13,124 nt of DNA from Pseudaeromonas sp041911695 (lineage in GTDB: Bacteria > Pseudomonadota > Gammaproteobacteria > Enterobacterales > Aeromonadaceae): contig JAYROM010000126.1 in assembly GCA_041911695.1 (NCBI GenBank), positions 1 to 13,124 on the forward strand, written 5' to 3'. Below, in pieces: positions 6,626 to 12,687 of the stretch (its first letter is position 1; the number at the start of each line of letters is the position of its first letter). A program made the position numbers and the translations under genes. The notes below the pieces were generated by a model. The model was not told the DNA's origin, ran no database searches, and saw only the letters and a program-made list of their open reading frames with translations.

Positions 6626-7573
6626 ATGATCACCGCATATATGTTCAAAAACAAGATCCTGGAGGTGATTCCGCTCACCACCAGTGATGTCTTGCCACCA
6701 AACACCATCTGGCTGGATGCCTATAAACCGGATGACGAAGAACGTGAATGGTTGAGTGGTCTGTTTCTGGAAGATGTACCGGAAGAGGAAGAGCTGGACG
6801 AAATCGAGGCGTCCGCGCGTTTTTACTGGGACTCTGACGGCCTGCATATCCTGTCGTTGTTCCCGCAGCGTATCGGCGGCGAGACCCGTGGGGTCAACAT
6901 GTCGTTTACCCTGCGCAATAACCTGCTGATCAGCTTCCGTGAAGAGGACATCGGTGTGGTGCGTCTGTTGCGCCACTATATGCGCCATGATCGCGTCGAG
7001 ATCGAAAACGCCATGGATGTCCTGCTGGAGCTGCAGGATCTGAAAGTCGAATACCTCTCCGACCTGATCGAGGATGGCTACACCACCCTGGAGGAGACCT
7101 CCGAGCAGGTGCTCAACGACGACGAGATCCACTCCATGTTGCAGGAGTTGATGTCACAGGAAGAGACCAACAGTCAAATCCGTCTGGCGCTGCACGATAC
7201 CCGTCGCGCGTTGCGCTTCCTGCGCCGCACCGTCCGTCAGCAGATGACCTCGGAGCAGAAAAAGACGATTGACGAAGTGCTGCACGATATCGAGTCGCTG
7301 TTGCCACATACCCAGTTCCTGTTCGACAAGATCAACTTCCAGCTGGAAGCGGCGATGGGCTTTACCAACCTGCAACAGAACAAGGTGATCAAGATCTTCT
7401 CGGTTGCCGCAGTCGTGTTCCTGCCGCCGACCTGGATCGCCAGTATCTACGGCATGAACTTCGACAAGATGCCGGAATTGCACTGGACCTGGGGTTATCC
7501 GTTCTCTATCGGCCTGATGCTGTTTTCGGCATTCAGCACCTACTACTTCTTTAAGCGCAAGGGCTGGCTGTAA
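6626..7573 (+). CDS. corA: magnesium/cobalt transport protein CorA
   Basis: 315 residues (E. coli CorA has 316). It is a pentameric inner-membrane channel for Mg2+, also passing Co2+ and Ni2+, gated by cytoplasmic Mg2+. A large acidic cytoplasmic domain (1-250) includes EIEASARFYWDSDGLHI and the long stalk helix ending DIESLLPHTQFLFDKINFQLEAAMGF. Two C-terminal membrane segments follow (about 257-274 and 290-308), with the signature YGMNF at 275-279 and a periplasmic loop MPELHWTWGYP matching the family MPEL. The protein ends with the basic KRKGWL. An AGGGGA ribosome binding site lies about five bases before the ATG. It has its own promoter and terminator, so it is a single-gene unit. A PhoQ-like sensor gene lies about 4 kb upstream, but I see no clear PhoP box here. 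Confidence 0.96.
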   Translation: MITAYMFKNKILEVIPLTTSDVLPPNTIWLDAYKPDDEEREWLSGLFLEDVPEEEELDEIEASARFYWDSDGLHILSLFPQRIGGETRGVNMSFTLRNNLLISFREEDIGVVRLLRHYMRHDRVEIENAMDVLLELQDLKVEYLSDLIEDGYTTLEETSEQVLNDDEIHSMLQELMSQEETNSQIRLALHDTRRALRFLRRTVRQQMTSEQKKTIDEVLHDIESLLPHTQFLFDKINFQLEAAMGFTNLQQNKVIKIFSVAAVVFLPPTWIASIYGMNFDKMPELHWTWGYPFSIGLMLFSAFSTYYFFKRKGWL

Positions 7574-7595
7574 CACCAGATCGGCCAATGTCAGC

Positions 7596-7628
7596 AAAAG
7601 GGCAGCCGTTTTTCGGTCGCCCTTTTTT
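7596..7628. terminator. Rho-independent terminator between corA and the Nudix gene
   Basis: AAAAGGGC (7596-7603) pairs with GCCCTTTT (7619-7626), with an inner CCG/CGG pair set around a T-rich loop. Six T follow on the plus strand and four on the minus strand. It should stop corA well and may also serve the converging Nudix gene. Confidence 0.88.
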
Positions 7629-7664
7629 GTTGGTGCGGGTATGCGTGTTGGTTGTCGGGAGGGT

Positions 7665-8195
7665 TTAGATATCCGTCACCGGCTCACCACTGGCTCGGCG
7701 CTGTAACCAGACCTGCAATGCGGCAATTGAATCCGGGGTGAACTCGTCAGCGCGCGCCAGGATCTCGTCCGGTGTCATGCGCAGCACATACTCCACCTCT
7801 TCGACCTGCAAGGTCAGCGGCCCCTCATAGACACAATCGTACAGACCGCCCCACACCTTGTTGCTGGCGTCGGCCAGCCAAGCCAGTCCCCAGCAGCGTA
7901 GCGGCACATCGTGGATGCCCATCTCCTCGCCCAGTTCACGCACCGCACTCGGATACCAGGGTTCGCCCGCCTGCACCACGCCGCCACAGCAGGCATCCAG
8001 CATCCCCGGACAATAATCCTTGATCAGCGTGCGACGCTGCACATACAGACGGCCATCATGATCCTCGATAAAGATATAGCTGGCGCGATGCGCCAGTTGC
8101 TCGCGCCGCATCCGGCTGCGCGGCACGGCGCCGATCACGCGGTTATGTTCATCAACCCAATCCACCCACTCTTCGTTTACCTGCTCCCCGGCCAC
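7665..8195 (-). CDS. yfcD: YfcD-like Nudix hydrolase
   Basis: 176 residues (E. coli YfcD has about 180). The Nudix box is complete at 72-94: G72, E78, then RELGEEMGI with the metal-binding REUXEEXGU pattern. The flanking DACCGGVVQAGE, the N-terminal EWVDWVDEHNRVIGAVPRSRMR and the C-terminal DEFTPDSIAALQVWLQR match YfcD. The family is close to isopentenyl-diphosphate isomerases in the opening part. The natural substrate is not established, though a diphosphate-linked compound is expected. The start is GTG at 8193-8195, supported by AAGGAG six bases upstream. The gene is divergent from the GNAT gene, with less than 90 bp between them to hold both promoters, and convergent with corA. Confidence 0.9.
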   Translation of the reverse strand: MAGEQVNEEWVDWVDEHNRVIGAVPRSRMRREQLAHRASYIFIEDHDGRLYVQRRTLIKDYCPGMLDACCGGVVQAGEPWYPSAVRELGEEMGIHDVPLRCWGLAWLADASNKVWGGLYDCVYEGPLTLQVEEVEYVLRMTPDEILARADEFTPDSIAALQVWLQRRASGEPVTDI

Positions 8196-8283
8196 AGCCT
8201 ACTCCTTGTCGATTTGGCGGCCCGGCGCTGGTCTGCTATCCTGCCCGCCCTTGCTTGAAGGTGATTGTGTCAACCTACCATCG

Positions 8284-8769
8284 ATGTTGTCGTATTGCAT
8301 CCGTCCCATTCAGGACGCCGACTGGCCGGCAATCCTGAGATTACAGGCTGCGGCCTACCATGCGTTTGATCCGGAAAGTGAAGCCGTCATGCGCTCCAAA
8401 CAACAACTCGGCCCGCACAGCTGTCTGGTGGCCGATGCCGCCGGCCAGGTGGTCGGCTACTGTCTGGCCCACCCGTGGAAAGCCGACGAGCCAGCCGGGC
8501 TCGACACCCTGTATCCGGCGCCCGCCGGGCACGGCAGTCTGTATATCCATGATGTGGTGGTATCGACAGACTGGCGCGGACAGGGGATCGCCGAAGCCTT
8601 CCTGCAACGGTTAACGCGACAACAACCGGCGCTACCGGCCCAGTTAGCGCTGGTCGCGGTACAGGGCGCCGACCGTTTCTGGCGCCGTCATCGTTTCCGC
8701 GCCGTGCCTTGCCGTAAAGATCTGGATGCCTACGGCCCGGGCGCTGTCTATATGCAGCGGCACGACTAA
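8284..8769 (+). CDS. GNAT-family N-acetyltransferase
   Basis: 161 residues. It opens with the usual IRPIQDADWPAILRLQAAAY, then CLVADAAGQVVGYCLAHPW, then HDVVVSTDWRGQGIAEAFLQRL, where RGQGIA (98-103) is the acetyl-CoA pyrophosphate loop (R/Q-x-x-G-x-G/A). It ends with VAVQGADRFWRRHRFRAV, the usual GNAT C-terminal 'xxFYxxxGF' position. The transferase should use acetyl-CoA on an amine. The acceptor cannot be told. ATG 8284 is the only ATG in the right place. An open frame continues upstream without a credible start, and no strong ribosome binding site is seen (AAGGTG lies some 20 bases upstream). It is convergent with the DoxX gene. Confidence 0.85.
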   Translation: MLSYCIRPIQDADWPAILRLQAAAYHAFDPESEAVMRSKQQLGPHSCLVADAAGQVVGYCLAHPWKADEPAGLDTLYPAPAGHGSLYIHDVVVSTDWRGQGIAEAFLQRLTRQQPALPAQLALVAVQGADRFWRRHRFRAVPCRKDLDAYGPGAVYMQRHD

Positions 8770-8809
8770 CCGTGCCTATGCCGGTCAATAACCGGCCCCG
8801 ATGGCGCAA

Positions 8810-8848
8810 AAACAAAAGGCCGGGCACTGATACATGCCCGGCCGCTTT
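8810..8848 (-). terminator. Rho-independent terminator of the DoxX gene
   Basis: The minus strand reads GGCCGGGCA (stem), an 8-base loop, TGCCCGGCC, then TTTTGTTTTT. The nine-pair stem spans 8818-8843. A smaller hairpin GCCGGT-CAATA-ACCGGC (8780-8796) lies just after the GNAT gene and may help stop rightward transcription. Confidence 0.85.
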
Positions 8849-8867
8849 GCCAACCTATCTGTCGCGC

Positions 8868-9287
8868 TTACAGACGCGCAGCATCGCGCTTGAAGCTGAT
8901 GCTTGGCCACAGCGCCGCCGCACCATCGCCGAGCAGCGCCAGAATCACCTGCGCCACCGCCCAGAATGCCGGGAACTCCCAACCGCCGTTGGCATTGGAG
9001 AACATCCAACCATTGCCGCCATGCACCACCAGCGCACCGAGCAGTACCGGCAACTGCAGCAACGCCACCCAGCGTACCTGCACGCCGGCCAGCAGCAGGA
9101 TGCCACCACCGACTTCAGCCAGCATGGTCAGCCAGGCAAAGATGGCCGGAATGCCTAGCGAGGCAAAGAAAGCCACGGTACCGGCCGGGGTAAACACCAG
9201 CACCTTGGTCAACCCGTGCGCCAGGAACATGGCCCCCAGGCTCAGACGCAGGACCAGTGCCGCGATAGCAACATTACGTGATTCCAT
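8868..9287 (-). CDS. DoxX-family membrane protein
   Basis: 139 residues, with four hydrophobic segments at about 6-24, 45-67, 72-90 and 106-124. The conserved early motif AHGLTK follows the first helix, as in the DoxX/YphA family. It is an inner-membrane protein. Relatives have been linked to quinone or sulfur redox chemistry and to oxidative stress, but the reaction is unproven for most of them. The ATG at 9287 is preceded by GGGAG at about seven bases. A longer open frame begins at 9341, but that extension is not family-like. It lies downstream of the dioxygenase gene on the same strand (129-bp gap holding a long hairpin) and ends at a strong terminator, so the two may form one operon. Confidence 0.88.
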   Translation of the reverse strand: MESRNVAIAALVLRLSLGAMFLAHGLTKVLVFTPAGTVAFFASLGIPAIFAWLTMLAEVGGGILLLAGVQVRWVALLQLPVLLGALVVHGGNGWMFSNANGGWEFPAFWAVAQVILALLGDGAAALWPSISFKRDAARL

Positions 9288-9343
9288 GATGATCTCCCTT
9301 GATATCCAAAATTGCCTTGATGCCCTGATGAGGTGACCCACAG

Positions 9344-9381
9344 CAACGGATGACCTGAACCGGCGGTCAGGTTTGCCGTTG
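9344..9381. repeat. long intercistronic inverted repeat between the dioxygenase and DoxX genes
   Basis: CAACGG-ATG-ACCTGA (9344-9358) mirrors TCAGGT-TTG-CCGTTG (9367-9381) around an 8-base loop. That gives six pairs, a symmetric three-base internal loop, and six more pairs. No T run follows in either direction, so it is not a standard terminator. It could be an mRNA processing or stability hairpin, or a weak attenuator between the two leftward genes. Confidence 0.6.
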
Positions 9382-9416
9382 TGCCAGCCAACTGCACAAG
9401 TTATCGATGGCTGTTG

Positions 9417-10187
9417 TTATGCGCTGGCGCCGAATTGCACCGAGCGGTGTGAAAACGATCCAAACTCAAAACCGGTGACCGGGAAGGTGATCGGCTCATC
9501 GGCGGTCGCCGCCCCCATCGCCACAAACAGCGGGATCAGATGGTCCGGTGTCGGCACCGACTGTCGGGCGCCCGGTGCCTGCTGCCAGTTCACCAGGGCA
9601 TCGACATCACGCGCCAACAGCTTCTCCGCCAGCCAGTTATCAAAATCGCGCGCCCAGTCGGCCACTACCCCTTCCGGCGTCCACTGGCGCAGATTGTGGG
9701 TCAGCAGACCACTGGTCATGATCAGCACCCCTTCATCGCGCAGCGGGGCCAAGGTTGCCCCCAGATCCATCAGCAACACCGGATCATGAGTCGGCAACGA
9801 AATCTGCAGCAGCGGCACATCGGCCTGCTGGTAGAAACCAAGCAGCGGGATCCAGGCGCCGTGGTCCCAGCCGCGATCCGGGCGGTTGCCGAATTCGATA
9901 CCGGCCTCACCGAGCAGTTCGCGTACCCGTCCGGCCAGCGCCGGGGCGCCTGGCGCCTGATACTGCAGCTGGTAATAGGACGCAGGGAAACCGTAGAAGT
10001 CATAGATCAGCGGCAGGGTCTGCTCGGCGCCAATCATCAGCGGGCGGGTTTCCCAGTGCGCTGAAATCATCAGAATCGCCTTCGGCTTGGGCATCGACGC
10101 CCCCCACTGCTGCCACTCGGCAAAACGACCGGGTTGCTCCAGGGTCAACGGGCTACCATGGCCTACAAACAGTACCGGCATACGCAT
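9417..10187 (-). CDS. ygiD: 4,5-DOPA dioxygenase extradiol-type protein (LigB fold, YgiD-like)
   Basis: 256 residues from ATG 10187. This is a class III extradiol dioxygenase fold binding one Zn or Fe ion. Likely ligands and catalytic residues are visible: H10 (LFVGHGSP), H44 (ISAHWET), H109 (GWDHGAW), H164 (SGLLTHNL) and H216 (PTPDHLIPL). The protein ends with FGSFSHRSVQFG, the family's closing motif. E. coli YgiD cleaves the ring of L-DOPA in vitro, and the natural substrate in bacteria is open. The start is supported by GGGAG about eight bases upstream. An in-frame extension back to 10277 is not family-like and would overlap the LysR gene. It is divergent from the LysR regulator (83-bp gap with a palindrome) and upstream of DoxX on the same strand, so LysR control of both is likely by the usual logic of divergent LysR pairs. 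Confidence 0.93.
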   Translation of the reverse strand: MRMPVLFVGHGSPLTLEQPGRFAEWQQWGASMPKPKAILMISAHWETRPLMIGAEQTLPLIYDFYGFPASYYQLQYQAPGAPALAGRVRELLGEAGIEFGNRPDRGWDHGAWIPLLGFYQQADVPLLQISLPTHDPVLLMDLGATLAPLRDEGVLIMTSGLLTHNLRQWTPEGVVADWARDFDNWLAEKLLARDVDALVNWQQAPGARQSVPTPDHLIPLFVAMGAATADEPITFPVTGFEFGSFSHRSVQFGASA

Positions 10188-10233
10188 GATCTTTTCTCCC
10201 AACTCAGCTTGGGCACTACGGCCCGATGGAGGC

Positions 10234-10261
10234 ATAATAAGGTTTCCATATTTTCTAGAAA
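10234..10261. promoter_or_regulatory. candidate LysR-type operator and dioxygenase promoter
   Basis: TTTC (10243-10246), 11 bases, then GAAA (10258-10261) gives the T-N11-A shape with dyad symmetry that LysR regulators bind. A perfect 10-bp palindrome TTTCTAGAAA (10252-10261) overlaps it. On the minus strand TATTAT (10234-10239, 5/6) is a good -10 for the dioxygenase gene, and the dyad covers its weak -35. On the plus strand CATAAT (10233-10238) could serve the LysR gene. Confidence 0.5.
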
Positions 10262-10270
10262 GCCCCAGAA

Positions 10271-11200
10271 ATGACACTCAAAGTTGACGAAATGGAAACC
10301 ATATCCGGATCGCTGGAGGACGTTCGCGCCTTCTGTCGGGTGGTCGAATTAGGCACCCTGTCTGCCGCCGCCCGGGTGATGGGCGAAACCAAGGGCGGCA
10401 TCAGTCGTCGCCTACGTCGGCTGGAAGACGGGTTGGGGTTGCAACTGCTGGCGCGCCACCCGCGCTCGGTGGCGGTGACCACCGAAGGACAACTGTTCTA
10501 TAGCAAGGCGCGGGATGGCCTGCTGCTGCTCGAAGAGGCGGCCGAGCTGGCGCGGGCCACCCGTAGCGAGCCGCGCGGCACCTTGCGCCTGACCGCACCG
10601 CTGGATCTGGGGCTGGAGTGGTTACCGGCACTCATCGTCAAGTTTGCCGAGCGTCATCCGCAGATCCGCGTCGAACTGCTGATCAGCGATCAGCGCCTGG
10701 ATCTCGCTGGCCACCAGATCGACATCGCCCTGCGTGCCACCGGCGGCGGTCTGCCGGATATGGGCTACATTGCCCGCTCGCTGACTCCGCTCAAAATGTG
10801 CTGGTACGCCACCCCGGCCTATCTGGCACAGGCGGGCACCCCAACCACACCAGAGGCGCTGCACCAGCATGCGTTGATCATGACCGGCGCCGGTCAGGCT
10901 GGCCATGGCATCACCCTGCAACATCAAGGTATTGAGGAGCGACTGATGCTGTGGCCGCGCCTGCAGACTCTGGATTACGCCAGCGTGTTGCGCCTGACCC
11001 TGGCCAATGGCGGCATCGGCCTGTTCCCGCAACTGGTGGCTGCTGATGCCTGGCAACAGGGGCGATTACAGCAAGTGCTGGCCGACTGGCTGCTGCCAGA
11101 TGGTGAGCTATTTATGATTTCGCAGAGCGGTCAGCGCATGCCGGCGCGCGTGCAGGCGTTCCGCCAGTTTCTGCTGGAAGAGCTCTCCACCACGGCGTGA
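10271..11200 (+). CDS. LysR-family transcriptional regulator
   Basis: 309 residues. The N-terminal winged helix-turn-helix (about 15-76) has SLEDVRAFCRVVELGTLSAAARVMG and recognition region ETKGGISRRLRRLEDGLG, then VAVTTEGQLFY. The effector-binding domain follows, starting with GTLRLTAPLDLGLEWLPALIVKFAERHPQIRVEL as in the CrgA-like group. It should regulate the divergent dioxygenase gene and itself through the 83-bp gap. The inducer is unknown. The start is uncertain: ATG 10271 and ATG 10292 are both possible, and neither has a strong ribosome binding site. Helix 3 has TKGGIS where many LysR proteins have SQPAVS, so its DNA target may differ from common family members. Confidence 0.92.
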   Translation: MTLKVDEMETISGSLEDVRAFCRVVELGTLSAAARVMGETKGGISRRLRRLEDGLGLQLLARHPRSVAVTTEGQLFYSKARDGLLLLEEAAELARATRSEPRGTLRLTAPLDLGLEWLPALIVKFAERHPQIRVELLISDQRLDLAGHQIDIALRATGGGLPDMGYIARSLTPLKMCWYATPAYLAQAGTPTTPEALHQHALIMTGAGQAGHGITLQHQGIEERLMLWPRLQTLDYASVLRLTLANGGIGLFPQLVAADAWQQGRLQQVLADWLLPDGELFMISQSGQRMPARVQAFRQFLLEELSTTA

Positions 11201-11206
11201 CGCACG

Positions 11207-11332
11207 CCAGACAGGGCAGACCCGGCGCTTATCTCGCCTCTTGCCCGGGCACCAACAATGCGCCCTGGGTCACGCCCCCCCGCAGGCAGGCCGTGGCAGG
11301 CTGTGCCATGCTGGCAACATCACCCTGTCTGG
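11207..11332 (+). promoter_or_regulatory. structured leader of speE with a possible Shine-Dalgarno-masking repeat
   Basis: CCAGACAGGG (11207-11216) and CCCTGTCTGG (11323-11332) are a perfect 10-bp inverted repeat 106 bases apart. The right arm runs into the GGAG ribosome binding site of speE (11331-11334). Between them, TGGCA (11294-11298), TGCCA (11304-11308) and TGGCA (11312-11316) allow two mutually exclusive small hairpins. A GCCCGGGC palindrome lies at 11243-11250. I see no strong promoter here, so speE may be read from the LysR transcript. Any regulatory role is inference. Confidence 0.4.
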
Positions 11333-11340
11333 AGCCCGGC

Positions 11341-12234
11341 ATGCCTTCGCTTTCATCCCCCGCCCCGCAAGATTTTCTTGAGCAACTGACCCCGGATCTC
11401 GCCCTGCACTATCAAGGCATCCTGCGCCTGCAGCAGCAGACCCGGTTTCAACAACTGGATGTGATTGACACCCCCACCCTCGGCACCCTGTTCCGGTTGG
11501 ATGGCAGCATCATGACCACCCAGGCTGAAGAGTGGATCTACCATGAGAACCTGGTCCATCCGGCGGCGCTGGCTCTGCCCTGCTTGCGTTCGGCGCTGAT
11601 CATTGGTGGCGGCGATGGCGGTTCGGCCCGCCAGTTATTGCGTTATCCCCATCTGCAGCAGCTGGTGATCTGCGAGCTGGATGCAGCGGTGGTGGATATG
11701 GCCCGTCGACTGCTTGAACCGGTGCATCAGGGGGCGCTGAATGATCCACGCGTCCAGTTGGTGATTGGTGATGGCGCCGACTATGTGCGCCATTGTCAGG
11801 GCCAGTTCGATCTGATTGTGCTCGATCTGACCGATCCGGTCGGCCCGGCCGCCCCGCTCTATGAAGCCCCCTGCCTGCAACACTATGCCCGCCTGCTCGG
11901 TGACCACGGCATCCTGAGCCTGCACCTGACCAGCCCACAGTGGCAGCCGCGCAGTTATGTCCGCCTGCTGCAGGCGCTGCATCCGGTTTTTGCCTGTGTC
12001 CGTCCGGCGTTGATCCCGGTGACCAGTTATGGTGGCCTGTGGGGACTGGCGTTTGCCAGCCAGCGCAGCGACCCAGCCAGCCTGAGTGCCGAGCAGGCCG
12101 ACCTGCAACTGGCGCTGCGCGATATCAGCGATCTGCAGTGGTACAACGGCGATACCCACCAGGCACTGTTTGCGCTGCCCAACTTTGTTCGCCAGCTGGC
12201 GCGCGCCGCAAATCACCAAACCGATGCACCATGA
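11341..12234 (+). CDS. speE: spermidine synthase-like polyamine aminopropyltransferase
   Basis: 297 residues (E. coli SpeE has 288). It transfers an aminopropyl group from decarboxylated SAM to a diamine, normally putrescine. A small N-terminal strand domain (1-70) ends with TTQAEEWIYHENLVHPAAL. The Rossmann domain has IIGGGDGGSARQLL (89-94 is the GGGDGG loop), E112 (VICELDAAVV), D144 (IGDGADYV), and D162/D165 in VLDLTDPVGP, where D162 matches the catalytic aspartate. YGG and WYNGDTHQALFALPNF near the end are typical. The segment after the active site (SLHLTSPQWQPRSY) differs from the E. coli AQNGVCFLQQEE region, so the amine acceptor is less sure. ATG 11341 has GGAG six bases upstream. The frame is open back to a GTG at 11197 overlapping the LysR stop, giving a possible 48-residue extension that I doubt. 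Confidence 0.92.
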   Translation: MPSLSSPAPQDFLEQLTPDLALHYQGILRLQQQTRFQQLDVIDTPTLGTLFRLDGSIMTTQAEEWIYHENLVHPAALALPCLRSALIIGGGDGGSARQLLRYPHLQQLVICELDAAVVDMARRLLEPVHQGALNDPRVQLVIGDGADYVRHCQGQFDLIVLDLTDPVGPAAPLYEAPCLQHYARLLGDHGILSLHLTSPQWQPRSYVRLLQALHPVFACVRPALIPVTSYGGLWGLAFASQRSDPASLSAEQADLQLALRDISDLQWYNGDTHQALFALPNFVRQLARAANHQTDAP

Positions 12235-12260
12235 CAAGGCAAATGATGCCGCAACGTGCG

Positions 12261-12277
12261 CACGATCACAGATCGTG
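12261..12277. promoter_or_regulatory. perfect 17-bp palindrome, candidate upstream activator site
   Basis: CACGATC-ACA-GATCGTG has perfect seven-base arms. No T run follows, so it is not a terminator of speE. It is centred about 71 bp before the predicted start of the small RNA, on the far side of an IHF-like site, which is where a sigma54 enhancer-binding protein would sit. I cannot name the protein. Confidence 0.55.
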
Positions 12278-12283
12278 TTACTA

Positions 12284-12296
12284 CAACCTATTGATT
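12284..12296 (-). promoter_or_regulatory. IHF-binding site match
   Basis: The minus strand reads AATCAATAGGTTG, a full match to the IHF consensus WATCAANNNNTTR, followed by an AT-rich stretch (12291-12309). It lies between the palindrome and the -24/-12 element, as in many enhancer-dependent promoters where IHF bends the DNA. Confidence 0.5.
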
Positions 12297-12313
12297 TATA
12301 TAACATTAACATC

Positions 12314-12329
12314 TGGCACGAGAGTTGAA
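12314..12329 (+). promoter_or_regulatory. sigma54-like -24/-12 promoter of the small RNA
   Basis: TGGCACGAGAGTTGAA matches the consensus TGGCACG-N4-TTGCW fully in the -24 element and in spacing. The -12 element has TTGAA, with A in place of the usually conserved C. The start would fall near 12340. An alternative sigma70 reading is TTAACA (12306-12311), 16 bp, then AATTAT (12328-12333), which would start at nearly the same base. Confidence 0.5.
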
Positions 12330-12339
12330 TTATCTATGT

Positions 12340-12490
12340 AGCTGGAGGCGTCACAGCCATTCGCCTCCTGTTGTTAGCCAGACGTTTTACCCACGTTGCG
12401 GTCACCCCACTCACCCCATACGGGATGGCGGACGTGGCCATCTTCATGTTTCGCTCACCCGGTTCATATCCTTATGAACCGGTTTTTTTT
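12340..12490 (+). ncRNA. predicted structured small RNA of about 151 nt
   Basis: From the predicted start the transcript would form three structures. Hairpin 1 is GGAGGCG (12344-12350) with CGCCTCC (12362-12368) around an 11-base loop. Hairpin 2 is CCACGT (12391-12396) with ACGTGG (12432-12437), holding a small inner CCAT/ATGG stem. Hairpin 3 is the terminator. A C-rich stretch, CACCCCACTCACCCCAT (12403-12419), is largely free and could pair with G-rich ribosome binding sites. No convincing protein frame fits. An open frame of about 59 codons crosses it but runs through the terminator. I do not recognise a known family. It starts with a hairpin and is possibly sigma54-dependent, which recalls Vibrio Qrr RNAs and enterobacterial GlmY. 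I see no shared core beyond a short GTTGTTAG word. Confidence 0.55.
12459..12490 (+). terminator. strong Rho-independent terminator of the small RNA
   Basis: CCGGTTCATA (12459-12468), loop TCCT, TATGAACCGG (12473-12482), then eight T (12483-12490). The ten-pair stem is perfect. No T run follows on the minus strand, so it acts rightward. It lies 225 bases after speE, with the palindrome and promoter-like elements between, so it fits a separate transcript better than the end of speE. Confidence 0.9.
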
Positions 12491-12624
12491 GCCTGTTTTT
12501 CGCCCATTCTCAGCACGCCCCGGCAGAACCCACCGCCTTTGGGGCTCTGACACCTGACAATGACCCAGATAAACACAACCTCCCCGGATTATTGACTGAC
12601 CGATCACAGCCCTTCGCTGCACTT

Positions 12625-12640
12625 TGAGAAGGCTTTCACA
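12625..12640. promoter_or_regulatory. CRP-like site upstream of rbsD
   Basis: TGAGA-AGGCTT-TCACA matches the CRP core TGTGA-N6-TCACA at nine of ten positions. Its centre is about 61 bp before a start near 12693, given by TTGCCG (12658-12663), 17 bp, TAGTTT (12681-12686), a class I position. The -10 is weak. CRP control is known for the E. coli rbs operon. An overlapping dyad TTCAC-AAAA-GTGAA (12635-12648) is also present. Confidence 0.45.
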
Positions 12641-12687
12641 AAAGTGAATAACGCACCTTGCCGGGGCATAAATCGCGGACTAGTTTT

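Noticed and set aside
12261..12277. Terminator of speE
   Set aside because: The palindrome is followed by GTTACTAC, not a T run, and its three-base spacer fits a protein dyad better.
12340..12490. CsrB/RsmY-type RNA
   Set aside because: Only about three GGA words are present and they are in stems or single copies, not repeated in hairpin loops.
12371..12552. Open frame of about 59 codons crossing the small RNA
   Set aside because: It has no ribosome binding site, starts only from TTG or an internal ATG, and reads straight through the strong terminator stem and T run.
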